The position numbers were made by a program, and so were the translations under genes. Shown here one piece after another: positions 25,041 to 33,114 of a stretch of 43,920 nucleotides of DNA; position 1 is the stretch's first letter, and each line of letters begins with the position of its first letter. Source of the stretch: Verrucomicrobiota bacterium (lineage in GTDB: Bacteria; Verrucomicrobiota; Verrucomicrobiia; Opitutales; Opitutaceae); the NCBI GenBank assembly GCA_025352985.1, contig JANXRL010000052.1, positions 1 to 43,920 on the forward strand. Reading direction: 5' to 3'. The notes beneath the pieces are model-generated. The model was not told the origin of the DNA and did no database searches. It saw nothing but the letters and a program-made list of their open reading frames with translations.

Positions 25041-26105
25041 ATGGACCCTCTCGGCCATAAACTTCTTGAAGATCGACTCGCGAGCATCCCCGGTGTCCTG
25101 GCCGGCATGATCACGCGCGGCCCCGCGCCGCTCAAGACCGCCACGCTCTCCGCGCAACGCTTCATCATCACCGGCACCGGCAGTTCCGAGGCGCACGCGC
25201 GCTACCTCACGATGCTGCTGAACCTCTACTCGGACCGCGCCGCCGCCTACCTGCCGCTCTCCGGCTTTATTGACCGGCATCCCGCGGCTTTTGCCGGCAA
25301 GACGCTGGTCGTTTTCAGCCAGGGCGTGTCGCCCAACGCGCAGATTGCGCTCAATCGCCGCAGCGATTTCAGCCATTGCGTGGTGTTTACCGCCACGACG
25401 CCGGCCGCCGCGCAGGCTTCCGGCAAACCAGATCGCGCGCGCCTGCTGGAAGCTATCCTTGAGGCCGGCGGCGAACTCGTCGAATTTCCACTCGCCGAGG
25501 AATACACCACGCTCATCAGATTCGTCGGTCCGCTCGCCGGCTACCTTGCAGCCCTGCAATTCACCGCGCAGCTCGCCGGCTGCCGCTTCCCCGTGCCATC
25601 CGCCGGACTGATCCTCCCGCTGCTCCGTCAACCAGCCCCCGTCGATCTGCTCGACGCCATGATTCGCCTGCCCAGCGCCTTCTCTCAGGGCTTCAGCATC
25701 GTGACCGCCGCGCCCATCTCGGATTTCTCCCAAAACCTCGCGTGCAAGTTCATGGAAGGCGTCTTCTGGCCGTGTCCGCCCATCTCCGATTTTCTCCAGT
25801 TCGCCCACGGTCCGTTTCAACAGATGAACGCCCACCCGAAGCCCGTGATCATCCTTCAGGGCGACTCGTCGGCCGAAGCGGAGCTCGTCGGCCGCAGCGT
25901 GCGCATGCTCCGCGAAGTAGGTTTGAGCGCCTTCGTCGTGCGGGTTGAGGCGCCGCCGCTCTATTCGATTTTCGGATTTGAAGCCGCGCTCAACGCCCTC
26001 GTCTTCGCCGTGATGCGACACCAGCAAATCGACCAGATCAACTGGCCCGGCAAAGGCCGCGATGATCTTCTCTACGGCTTTTGCCCCGACCCAGCCTCTT
26101 TCTAA
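25041..26105 (+). CDS. SIS-domain phosphosugar isomerase-like protein (354 aa)
   Basis: Cytoplasmic protein with two SIS domains, like the isomerase half of GlmS without the glutaminase. The first domain (about 35-180) has FIITGTGSSEAHARY and VVFSQGVSPNAQ (the SQS..T phosphosugar loop in altered form). The second (about 200-345) has KFMEGVFWP..DFLQFAHGPFQ, equivalent to the ExxxHGP loop of GlmS. The ATG at 25041 is preferred; an open frame extends upstream into the previous gene but has no family character. It could isomerise or deaminate a phosphosugar or ribosylamine released from nucleotides by its neighbours. This role is an inference from the operon, with gaps of 31 and 6 bases on either side. 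Confidence 0.75.
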   Translation: MDPLGHKLLEDRLASIPGVLAGMITRGPAPLKTATLSAQRFIITGTGSSEAHARYLTMLLNLYSDRAAAYLPLSGFIDRHPAAFAGKTLVVFSQGVSPNAQIALNRRSDFSHCVVFTATTPAAAQASGKPDRARLLEAILEAGGELVEFPLAEEYTTLIRFVGPLAGYLAALQFTAQLAGCRFPVPSAGLILPLLRQPAPVDLLDAMIRLPSAFSQGFSIVTAAPISDFSQNLACKFMEGVFWPCPPISDFLQFAHGPFQQMNAHPKPVIILQGDSSAEAELVGRSVRMLREVGLSAFVVRVEAPPLYSIFGFEAALNALVFAVMRHQQIDQINWPGKGRDDLLYGFCPDPASF

Positions 26106-26111
26106 AATTCC

Positions 26112-27551
26112 ATGAACTCGCTGTTTTTTAAATCCGCCTTAACCGCCGTCATATTTTCCGCATCTGGCTTTGCCTCGACGCTCTATCGCGGCGCGACCGT
26201 CCTCACGCTCGCAGATGGCGACAACGCCGGTCACGCCAACGGCTACCTGCTCGTCTCCGACGACGGCACCATCGAGGCCGTCGGTCAAGGCGACCCGCTC
26301 TCGGATCCCGCCGTGCGCGCCGTCCACTTCACCGCCGACTGGAAGACGGTTGATCTCACCGGCAAAATCGTGATGCCCGGCTTCGTCTCCGGCCACGGCC
26401 ATCTCTGGCAAAGCGCCTTCCGCGGCATCGCTCCCGATGGCGAGCTCTGGCCCTGGCTCATGGCGCTCCACTGGACCTACGGAAAGTTTTTTGCGCCCGG
26501 AGATTTCGCCGCCTTCACCCGTCACGGCGCGCTCGACCAACTGCGCCACGGCATCACCACCACCCACAATCACAGCCAGTGGCTGCCCGGTCAGGACTAC
26601 GGCCTCTACCACGAACAATTCGATGCTGAATCGAAGATCCCCCAGCACTTCGTATTTTCCTGGGTCAGCCAATCGACCGCCACCGATGAGGAATGGCGCG
26701 CGCGCCTGAAACCGATGCTCGCCTTGCTCAAGCCCGCCCCGGCCACCCCTCTGCTCGGCTTCACCGTCAGCGCCAACGGCATGCCCGGCCGCAAAGGCCA
26801 AGCCCCCGACCTCCTCTCTCGCGAGATCAAGCTCGCCCGCGAATTCAACCTGCCCGTCCATCTCCACTACCTCGAACCGGCCGCCCAAGCCGAGGAAGAC
26901 CGCGCCAAATGGCCCAAGATAAAAGAAGCCGGCGCGGCTGCCCCCGGCGTTTCATACGCCCACTTCATCCAAGTGGATGAAACCATCCTCAAGGAAGCCG
27001 CCGCCGCCGGAGCCGCCATGATCTGGAACCCGCTTTCCAACGGCCGACTTGCCTCCGGCCTGGCCGACATCCCGCACTACCTTGCCGTCGGCCTCAAGGT
27101 CGGCATGGGCGAGGACGGCCAGGCCAGCGGCGACATTTCCGATCCCTTTGAAAACGTCCGCCTCGGCCTCTACGCCCTCCGCATGAAAGAGCGCAACGCC
27201 CGCGGCCTCCAGCCCATCGACATCCTCCGCCTCCACACCGTGCGCACCGCCGAGATCCTCGGCGTCTCCTCCTGCGTCGGCACCCTAGCGCCCGGCAAGT
27301 TCGCCGATTTCCTCGTGGTCGATCCCGACTCGCCCGCCACCGGCCCGGTCTTTGACGCCGCCGCTACGCTCGTCTTCGCCTGCAGCAGCCAGAATCTGGC
27401 CGCCGTTTACGTGGGCGGCCGCAAGGTCGTGAAGGACGGGCAACTCGTCGAGGACGACGTCGCGCTCGAAGCCGATGTCGCCACCCGTGTCGCCCGCGTG
27501 CGCCAGGCCGCCGCCGACATGAAAGCCCATCCCCCCGTCACGCATCCATGA
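26112..27551 (+). CDS. Exported amidohydrolase, guanine/ATZ-TRZ deaminase type (479 aa)
   Basis: Metal-dependent deaminase of the amidohydrolase superfamily (SsnA/AtzA/guanine deaminase branch). The metal site is visible: HGHLW with His95 and His97, VHLH at 250-252, His284 in YAHF and Asp335 in GMGEDGQAS. The C-terminal TRTAEILG..GTLAPGKFADFLVVD is the usual end of the beta-sandwich. The protein begins with a signal-like segment (SLFFKSALTAVIFSASGFAS), unusual for this family, and if real it places the enzyme in the periplasm. The expected substrate is a purine or other aminated heterocycle. Its stop overlaps the next start (ATGA at 27548-27551), so it is co-translated with the phosphoribosyltransferase. 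Confidence 0.85.
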   Translation: MNSLFFKSALTAVIFSASGFASTLYRGATVLTLADGDNAGHANGYLLVSDDGTIEAVGQGDPLSDPAVRAVHFTADWKTVDLTGKIVMPGFVSGHGHLWQSAFRGIAPDGELWPWLMALHWTYGKFFAPGDFAAFTRHGALDQLRHGITTTHNHSQWLPGQDYGLYHEQFDAESKIPQHFVFSWVSQSTATDEEWRARLKPMLALLKPAPATPLLGFTVSANGMPGRKGQAPDLLSREIKLAREFNLPVHLHYLEPAAQAEEDRAKWPKIKEAGAAAPGVSYAHFIQVDETILKEAAAAGAAMIWNPLSNGRLASGLADIPHYLAVGLKVGMGEDGQASGDISDPFENVRLGLYALRMKERNARGLQPIDILRLHTVRTAEILGVSSCVGTLAPGKFADFLVVDPDSPATGPVFDAAATLVFACSSQNLAAVYVGGRKVVKDGQLVEDDVALEADVATRVARVRQAAADMKAHPPVTHP

Positions 27552-28108
27552 GCCTGCCTGCTCACGTCACCTCCCTCTACTCCGAGGCCGACATCCAAAA
27601 ATCGCTCGGCGAACTCGCCCCCCGGCTTGATGCCTGGGCCGAGGAAGCCGAGGCCGAAACCGGCCGACTCCTAATGGTCGTGTGCATGTTGCGGGGTGGA
27701 GTTTTCTTTTTCGGGGACCTCCTCCTGCACATGAAAAAGTCCGTCGAGCCGGGTTTCTGCCGCGCGTGGAGTTACGCCAAAGGCCTGAACGGCCAGCCCG
27801 AAGACACCGTGCGCATGGACTGGCAAGACCTCATCGTGAAGGACCGCGACGTCGTCTTGGTGGATAACATCTGCGACAGCGGCCGCACCCTCGCCGTCGC
27901 CTCCGACTGGCTCGGCGTTTGGGGTGCTCGACAAGTCCGCACCGCCGTCATCGTGCATCGCCTCCGCGAGGATTCGCGCCACACGCCCACCCTTGCCGGC
28001 TTTGTTTATCCCGGCCCCGAATGGCTTGTCGGCTACGGCCTCCGCGACAGCGACTCCAAGCTTATGAACACCCGCATCATCGGCTTCATCCCCGGCACCC
28101 ATCACTGA
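27548..28108 (+). CDS. hpt: Phosphoribosyltransferase, hypoxanthine type (186 aa)
   Basis: Cytoplasmic type I phosphoribosyltransferase that would convert hypoxanthine/guanine plus PRPP to the nucleotide. The PRPP loop is DVVLVDNICDSGRT (101-114). The first loop, CMLRGGVFFFGDLL near 45-55, is the form found in Hpt proteins, and the C-terminal LVGYGLRDSD is the base-binding hood with the usual (V)GYGLD-like motif. Length is normal. It is coupled to the amidohydrolase by a 4-base overlap and followed 9 bases later by the nucleosidase gene, so freed bases can be recaptured as nucleotides. The gene symbol is by family resemblance; xanthine or another base is possible. Confidence 0.85.
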   Translation: MSLPAHVTSLYSEADIQKSLGELAPRLDAWAEEAEAETGRLLMVVCMLRGGVFFFGDLLLHMKKSVEPGFCRAWSYAKGLNGQPEDTVRMDWQDLIVKDRDVVLVDNICDSGRTLAVASDWLGVWGARQVRTAVIVHRLREDSRHTPTLAGFVYPGPEWLVGYGLRDSDSKLMNTRIIGFIPGTHH

Positions 28109-28117
28109 TCCCGTCCC

Positions 28118-29017
28118 ATGAAACACCTGCGCGTTCTCTTTGTCCTCCTCTTCGTTTGCCCGCTGGCCTACGCCGGCGATGGCGCCGCCAAGCCGCTGAT
28201 CGTCGTGCTCAACGCGTTTGAACCCGAGCTTCAGGCCACGCTGAAAAACCTCGGACTCGATCCCGTCAAGTCCGCCCTGCCTCGCATTCATGGCGTGCCC
28301 TTCTATCGCGGCGAGGTGGATGGCAAGGACGTGCTCGTGGTCGAAACCGGCATGAGCATGGTCAATGCCGCCCTCTCGCTCCAACTCACGCTGGACCGCT
28401 TCCCCGTCACCCAGGTGCTGTTCGCGGGCGTCGCTGGCGGGATTGACCCGGCTCTGGCCGTGGGTGATGTCGTCATCCCTGAACGCTGGGCCTACCACGG
28501 TGAAGCCGCCTACTTCAACCCCGACGGCAAAGGCGGCTACATCATCTCCGATTACTTCACGCCCAAATACTCCAACTTCGGCATGATCTTCCCCGGAAAC
28601 GTCCAGGCGACCACTGCCGCCACCGGTAAATTTCAAGACACCGCCACTTTCCCCTCCGACCCCGCGCTCCTCGCCGTGGCCCGCCGTGCCGTCGAAAAAG
28701 TAGGCCCGTTCAAAAGCGAACACACCGGTCGCGTGCTCAAGGTCGAGGTCGGCGGCACCGGCGTATCTGGCACCGTCTTCATGGACAACGCCGAGTATCG
28801 CAAATTCGTCTTCAAAGTCTGGCACGCCCGCTGCCTCGACATGGAAACAACCGCCTACGCCCATGTGTGTTATACCAACCACGTGCCGTTCCTCGCAGTG
28901 CGCTCGCTCAGCGACCTCGCCGGCGGCCAGGTCGGCAAAAACGTCGAGGAAGCCAACGACACCCCGTCCTCCACCAACGCCGCCCGCGTCCTCCGAGAGA
29001 TCATTCGCGAGATGTGA
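28118..29017 (+). CDS. Exported MTA/SAH-nucleosidase-type (phosphorylase superfamily) protein (299 aa)
   Basis: Nucleoside-cleaving enzyme of the PNP/MTAN superfamily with an N-terminal signal peptide (LRVLFVLLFVCPLAYA). Motifs: VLFAGVAGGIDPALAVGDVVIP near 105-127, the substrate loop CLDMETTAYAHVC near 245, and SLSDLAGG with catalytic-type Asp266. Classical Pfs/MTAN is cytosolic and about 230 aa; this one is longer because of the leader and a loop near 130-175. The export suggests release of bases from extracellular or periplasmic nucleosides, which the permease two kilobases and more upstream in the operon could then import. Whether it hydrolyses or phosphorolyses cannot be told. It lies within the operon, with spacers of 9 and 10 bases. 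Confidence 0.85.
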   Translation: MKHLRVLFVLLFVCPLAYAGDGAAKPLIVVLNAFEPELQATLKNLGLDPVKSALPRIHGVPFYRGEVDGKDVLVVETGMSMVNAALSLQLTLDRFPVTQVLFAGVAGGIDPALAVGDVVIPERWAYHGEAAYFNPDGKGGYIISDYFTPKYSNFGMIFPGNVQATTAATGKFQDTATFPSDPALLAVARRAVEKVGPFKSEHTGRVLKVEVGGTGVSGTVFMDNAEYRKFVFKVWHARCLDMETTAYAHVCYTNHVPFLAVRSLSDLAGGQVGKNVEEANDTPSSTNAARVLREIIREM

Positions 29018-29027
29018 TCCGCCGCCC

Positions 29028-30047
29028 GTGAAGACGCTTTTCCTTGCCGCCCTCTCGCTCTCGCTTTTTGGCCCGGCCGCCTTGCCTGCCGCCCCCGTCG
29101 GCACCGCCGCTCGTTTCGTCGAGCGGCTCGCGATGCAAAAAATCCCCGACGAGGGCTGCTGGTTCTCCGTTACCTACGTCAGCCCCGACCGCCTCGAAGT
29201 CGGCGGGCTGCCCCCGCGTTTCAAAACCGCCCGTGCCGCCGGCACCGCCATCTATGCCCTCGTCACCCGCGAGGATTTCTCGGCCCTTCATAAACTCTCC
29301 ACTGACGAGACGTGGCATTTCTATGCCGGTGATCCCATCGAGCTGCTCCTGCTCAAACCGGACGGCACCCACGAGATCGTCGTCATCGGTCCCGACCTCT
29401 TGAACGGCCAGCAACCTCAATTCACCGTTCCCGCCGGCACATGGATGGCCGCCCGCCCGCGGCGCGACGACCCCTCCGCCTACTCTCTCTTCGGCTGCAC
29501 CCTCTCCCCCGGCTTCGACTATGGCGACTACACCCCGGGCTATCGCGACGATCTCCAAAAACGTTACCCTGCCTGCGCCGAACTGATCGCCGCGTTCACC
29601 CGCGATGCGTTTCTCCACAAACCCACGGAAACCGCTCCTGTCCCGACTGTGAATCCCGCTCCGGCGACACTTCGACCCACGCTCCTCCATAACACCGACG
29701 GTCCCGCCATTCTGGTCTCCCCCGGCACCGAGCTGCACGACCTCGTCGGACGCACCGGTGCGCTGCGCAAAACCAGTCACAGCCTGGCCTACTTCGTCCT
29801 CGCCCCGGGCACCTGCAGTGGACCCGGTTATCTCAAAACCGGCGAAGAACTCATCGTGATTCTATCCGGCCAAGGCACCGCCCTGGTCGATGGGGAAACT
29901 AAACCCGTGCAAGCCGGCTCCATCCTCGTGTGCAAACCCGGCGTGCCCCACGGCCTCCAGGCCGCCTTCGATTCCCGCCTCGAGTTCTACGCATTTGTCA
30001 CCCCCGCCTTCGCCCCTGAAGACTACATACTCGTTCCGACCAAATAA
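29028..30047 (+). CDS. Exported double-cupin protein, DUF985 plus cupin_2 (339 aa)
   Basis: Starts at a GTG right after a CT-rich leader, giving a clean signal peptide (KTLFLAALSLSLFGPAALPA). Residues 22-165 are a cupin_5/DUF985 domain (YVSPDRLEVGG variant, DETWHFYAGDPIELLLL, FGCTLSPGFDY). After a proline-rich linker, residues 245-330 form a second cupin (YLKTGEELIVILSGQGTALVDG, CKPGVPHGLQ) with a metal-type Glu/His pattern. DUF985 proteins are little characterised, and the cupin_2 part would bind a metal or a small ligand. It ends the seven-gene purine run. A periplasmic fusion of the two is unusual; its role in nucleoside handling is only implied by position. Confidence 0.8.
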   Translation: MKTLFLAALSLSLFGPAALPAAPVGTAARFVERLAMQKIPDEGCWFSVTYVSPDRLEVGGLPPRFKTARAAGTAIYALVTREDFSALHKLSTDETWHFYAGDPIELLLLKPDGTHEIVVIGPDLLNGQQPQFTVPAGTWMAARPRRDDPSAYSLFGCTLSPGFDYGDYTPGYRDDLQKRYPACAELIAAFTRDAFLHKPTETAPVPTVNPAPATLRPTLLHNTDGPAILVSPGTELHDLVGRTGALRKTSHSLAYFVLAPGTCSGPGYLKTGEELIVILSGQGTALVDGETKPVQAGSILVCKPGVPHGLQAAFDSRLEFYAFVTPAFAPEDYILVPTK

Positions 30048-30057
30048 AAATCCCGGT

Positions 30058-31185
30058 TCAAGGCCCCCGGTTGAACAACCGCGCGCACAGCGACTCGAAC
30101 GCCGGCAGATCGATGTCGAACACCACGTTCGCATCGCGCTCCCCGAGCCCCGGTCCGTGACCCGACGGCCAACTGAGCGTGTTGCCGTAGCCCGCCCCGT
30201 GGTCGATGTCGGCGTCCACCGCGATGATTTCCTCGCGCGTCGCGAGTTTCGGCTCAAGTCACACCGCCACCGCCAGCTCGTCCCATAGAGGATAACCTTG
30301 CGCGTAGCGCTTGATGTAGCGCGTGACTGGCGTGTCGGCCTGCGTGCAACGGGCGATCAGCTCGGCGGTGAACAGCGTCTTGGTCGTGGGATCGATCGGC
30401 ACCAACGTTAGCTTCGGCCATGGGGAACGGAGCACGATGTGCGCGGCCTCGGGATCCCATCGAAAATTAAACTCCAACCTCGGTGTGTAGAGGTATTCCA
30501 GCGCGAAGGAGTTGTCGGCCGGCTTGGGGCTGAAACTGCCGCCCATGATAACGAGTTCCTTCACCAGCGCGACAAACTGCGGATCAAGCCGCGCCGCCAG
30601 CGCAAGATTGGAGGCGGGCCCCAGTTGCAGCAGCGTGACCTCGCCGGGAAACTCGCGGACTTTGCGAACGATGAAACCGGCGGCGCTCTCCGCGAGTGGC
30701 TTGGTCGTCGGCTCGCCCTCTTCGAGTGGCGGGATTTCGTAGGGTCCGTGTCCCGGCGCACGCTTCACGTTGGGCGTCTCGTGGTAAACTTCCATCCATG
30801 CGCCTTTGTAGAAGAGATTCCCATGGATTTTCTCCCAGCGAAGCGTCTCCTCCTTCGAATTGACCAGCGGGAAAATCGCCCCTGGCACGACGGGCACGTC
30901 GGTGCGCCCGATCAGCTCCAGAAGGCGCAGCGTATGCGTCACGTTTTCCCCGCACCAGCCGTCGCCACTGGTGATAGTGATGCCGAGCACGTCCACGTCG
31001 GGCGACTGGAGCGCCAGGACCAGCGCCTGCATGTTGCTCCCGCCCGGCCCGAGCGCGTCCTGGTCGATGATGACCTTGCGCCGCGGCGTCTCCGGCTCGG
31101 CCGCGAGGGCGGCGGACAATAAAACAACGGCCAGAAGACCGCCGCAGCCGAAATAATTCCGTTTAGAGAGAGTGGTTGTTTTCAT
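30058..31185 (-). pseudogene. Exported nucleoside hydrolase interrupted by TGA
   Basis: Inosine-uridine-type nucleoside hydrolase with a signal peptide to about residue 29. The metal loop reads DQDALGPGGSN (Asp41, Asp43) instead of the usual DxDPGxDD, a form that may belong to a secreted subfamily. Later motifs are VTLLQLGPASNLALAARL and VIMGGSF. Codon 309 is TGA (30259-30261), after PLWDELAVAV. Beyond it the same frame stays open for 66 family-like codons (LEPKLATREEIIAVDADIDH, GAGYGNTLSW) to the true stop at 30058-30060. Family members have a residue there, probably Trp, so a TGG to TGA change is likely. The truncated protein may be inactive. It is 12 bases downstream of the adenine deaminase gene. 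Confidence 0.8.
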
Positions 31186-31197
31186 TTTGAAAAATCA

Positions 31198-33027
31198 TCA
31201 TGCGACAGTCGCCGCGACCGGTGGCAAGGGCTCGAACAGCGGCACCTTTTGCATGCCTGGCACCGTCACCAATCCCTTGTCCGTGATCCGTATCGAGGGT
31301 ATCACCGCCAGCGGGATCAAGTTGAAGCCCATGTAAGGCAGGACGCACCCTGCGGCAGTCCAGGCTTTCTTCAATCGGGTGGTTTCCTTTGCCACGGCGG
31401 GTGCTCTCAGATCTGAAAGCAGTCCCGCCACTGGCAGGGCAACCTTGGCCATCACGCGCCCCCGGCGCACTACGCAGACCCCGCCCCGCATCGCCTTGAT
31501 CGTAGCCAGTGCAAGCCCCATGTCCGCCTCGTTCGTGCCGGCGATGATGATGTTGTGGGCGTCGTGCCCAACCGAACTCGCCACCGCTCCTTCGCACAGG
31601 CCGAAATCCTGCAACAACCCGTGCGCGACGTTCCCCGACTTCCCGTGGCGCTCGACGACCGTGACAAAACACAGCGCGTGCTTTTCAAAATGCTCGCTCC
31701 ACGCCGATGCGGGCTGGAGCGCCACCTTCTCGTGCAAAAGCACGATACCGGGCAGCGCGGTGCTAATCACGTTCGCCGTGACCGGTCCCTGCGGCAGCGC
31801 GGGCGCGAGCGGTTTCTTTTTCCCCAGCTTCACCGTCTGATAAGCGGCGCGAGGATAGCGGTAACGCTTGCTGAGTGCCTGGTCCAGCAGCGGAGTGACA
31901 CGCCGGTTTTTCACGACCAGCTCGCCGCCATACCACGTGCATTGCGGTTCCAGCGAGTCGTTGAGCAGCACCAAGTCGGCCCGCCGGGCGGGCGCGATGC
32001 CGCCGATCTCGCCGTCCATCGCGTAACGAATGGCCGGATGCAGCGAGCCCAGGCTCCACGCTGTCACGGGCTTCAATCCCGCCACCACCGCCTGCCGCGT
32101 CACCCAGTCCATGCCGAAGAGAAACAAGTCGTCCGCATCACGATCATCCGTGCACACGCAGACCCGCTTCGGATTCGCGCCCAGCTCGGTCACCGCCTTG
32201 ATCGCCTGCGGCAGCGAGTGCCACGGCGTGGTAGGCGGCCCGCCGCGCAGGAACACCCAGACGCCGTTTTCAAGAAAATCATCGCTGATCTCGCGGTCGA
32301 TCGCCTCATGCGTGTCGGTGATGCCGCTGGCCGCGCCCGCGGCCACAAACTCGCGCCCGTAGATGTGCCCGCAGATGGGACGTCCGCGTTTCAACGCCTC
32401 CGCCATGATCGCGTGGCTGCGGCGGTCACCTGCGGCCACCTGCACAAAATCCATCTTTTCCCCCAGCGCCACCGCCTCCGGCTAGCGGTCAAAGATGCGC
32501 CCGATCTTGGCCGGCGTAAGGTCCCCGCCGGCGGTCTCGAAATCGGGCGTGGTCGCCGGCACGGTGCTCGGCACGGTCAGATAGATCGAAAGCGGCGCGC
32601 GGCGCGCGTCCTCCAGCATCCATTCGATCCCGTCCGCGTCGCATACGTTGCCGATCTCATGGCTGTCGCAAAAAATGGTCGTTGTGCCGTTCAACAGCGC
32701 TCCTTCGGCATAGGCGCACGCCGTCATCATGCTGCTTTCGATGTGCACATGAGGGTCCACCAATCCCGGCGCGACGATCGCACCCTTGGCGTCGTGAATT
32801 TTCAGTCCACTGCCGAAAGTTTTTTTGGCCGAGCCTGCCAGTTTTACGGCGGCGATGCGCCCTCTCGTGATCCAGACTTCGCGCGCGTCGTGAATGCGTT
32901 CGGTGTAAGTTGATAGGATGCGCGCCCCCGTAATCACCAGATCGGGCGTTTCACGGCCCATAGCCACCGCGGCAAGCGTGCGGGTCAAGGTGTGCAACGG
33001 AGCGACGGAAAAACGGGTGAGCGACAT
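31198..33027 (-). pseudogene. ade: Adenine deaminase interrupted by TAG
   Basis: Full-length adenine deaminase reading (609 codons) converting adenine to hypoxanthine, broken only by a TAG at codon 182 (32482-32484). Before it: [10 protein letters not shown] metal motif and CDSHEIGNV. After it: [15 protein letters not shown], then [19 protein letters not shown], and the C-terminal [11 protein letters not shown] and [25 protein letters not shown]. The residue at the stop is probably Trp in relatives ([12 protein letters not shown]), so TGG to TAG fits. A GTG at 32472 could restart translation but would lack the HxH metal site. The start at 33027 is chosen over an in-frame ATG at 33066. It is upstream of, and probably co-transcribed with, the nucleoside hydrolase. 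Confidence 0.85.
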
Positions 33028-33085
33028 GCCCGTCTGGTTAGCAGCGCAAGTGCCATGCGCCGCCAATAATCAGCTGCGGCTGGCG

Positions 33086-33106
33086 TTCAACCTGCTCTTT
33101 GTTGAA
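33086..33106. promoter_or_regulatory. Candidate operator in a divergent promoter
   Basis: TTCAAC, 9 bases, GTTGAA: a perfect 6+6 inverted repeat ending 8 bases before the ATG at 33115. It lies in the 87-base gap between the divergent adenine deaminase and amidohydrolase genes, where a shared repressor site would be expected. No cognate regulator is in the window. Confidence 0.35.
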
Positions 33107-33114
33107 ATACCGCC

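Noticed and set aside
30055-30076. GTTCAA-N9-TTGAAC inverted repeat as a terminator or operator
   Set aside because: It overlaps the coding end of the nucleoside hydrolase, has no T-run, and its core spacing differs from the site at 33086.
30259-32484. Alternative genetic code reading TGA or TAG as Trp
   Set aside because: Both TGA and TAG end other intact genes here (for example at 1142 and 15915), and Trp is otherwise TGG, so isolated mutations are likelier.
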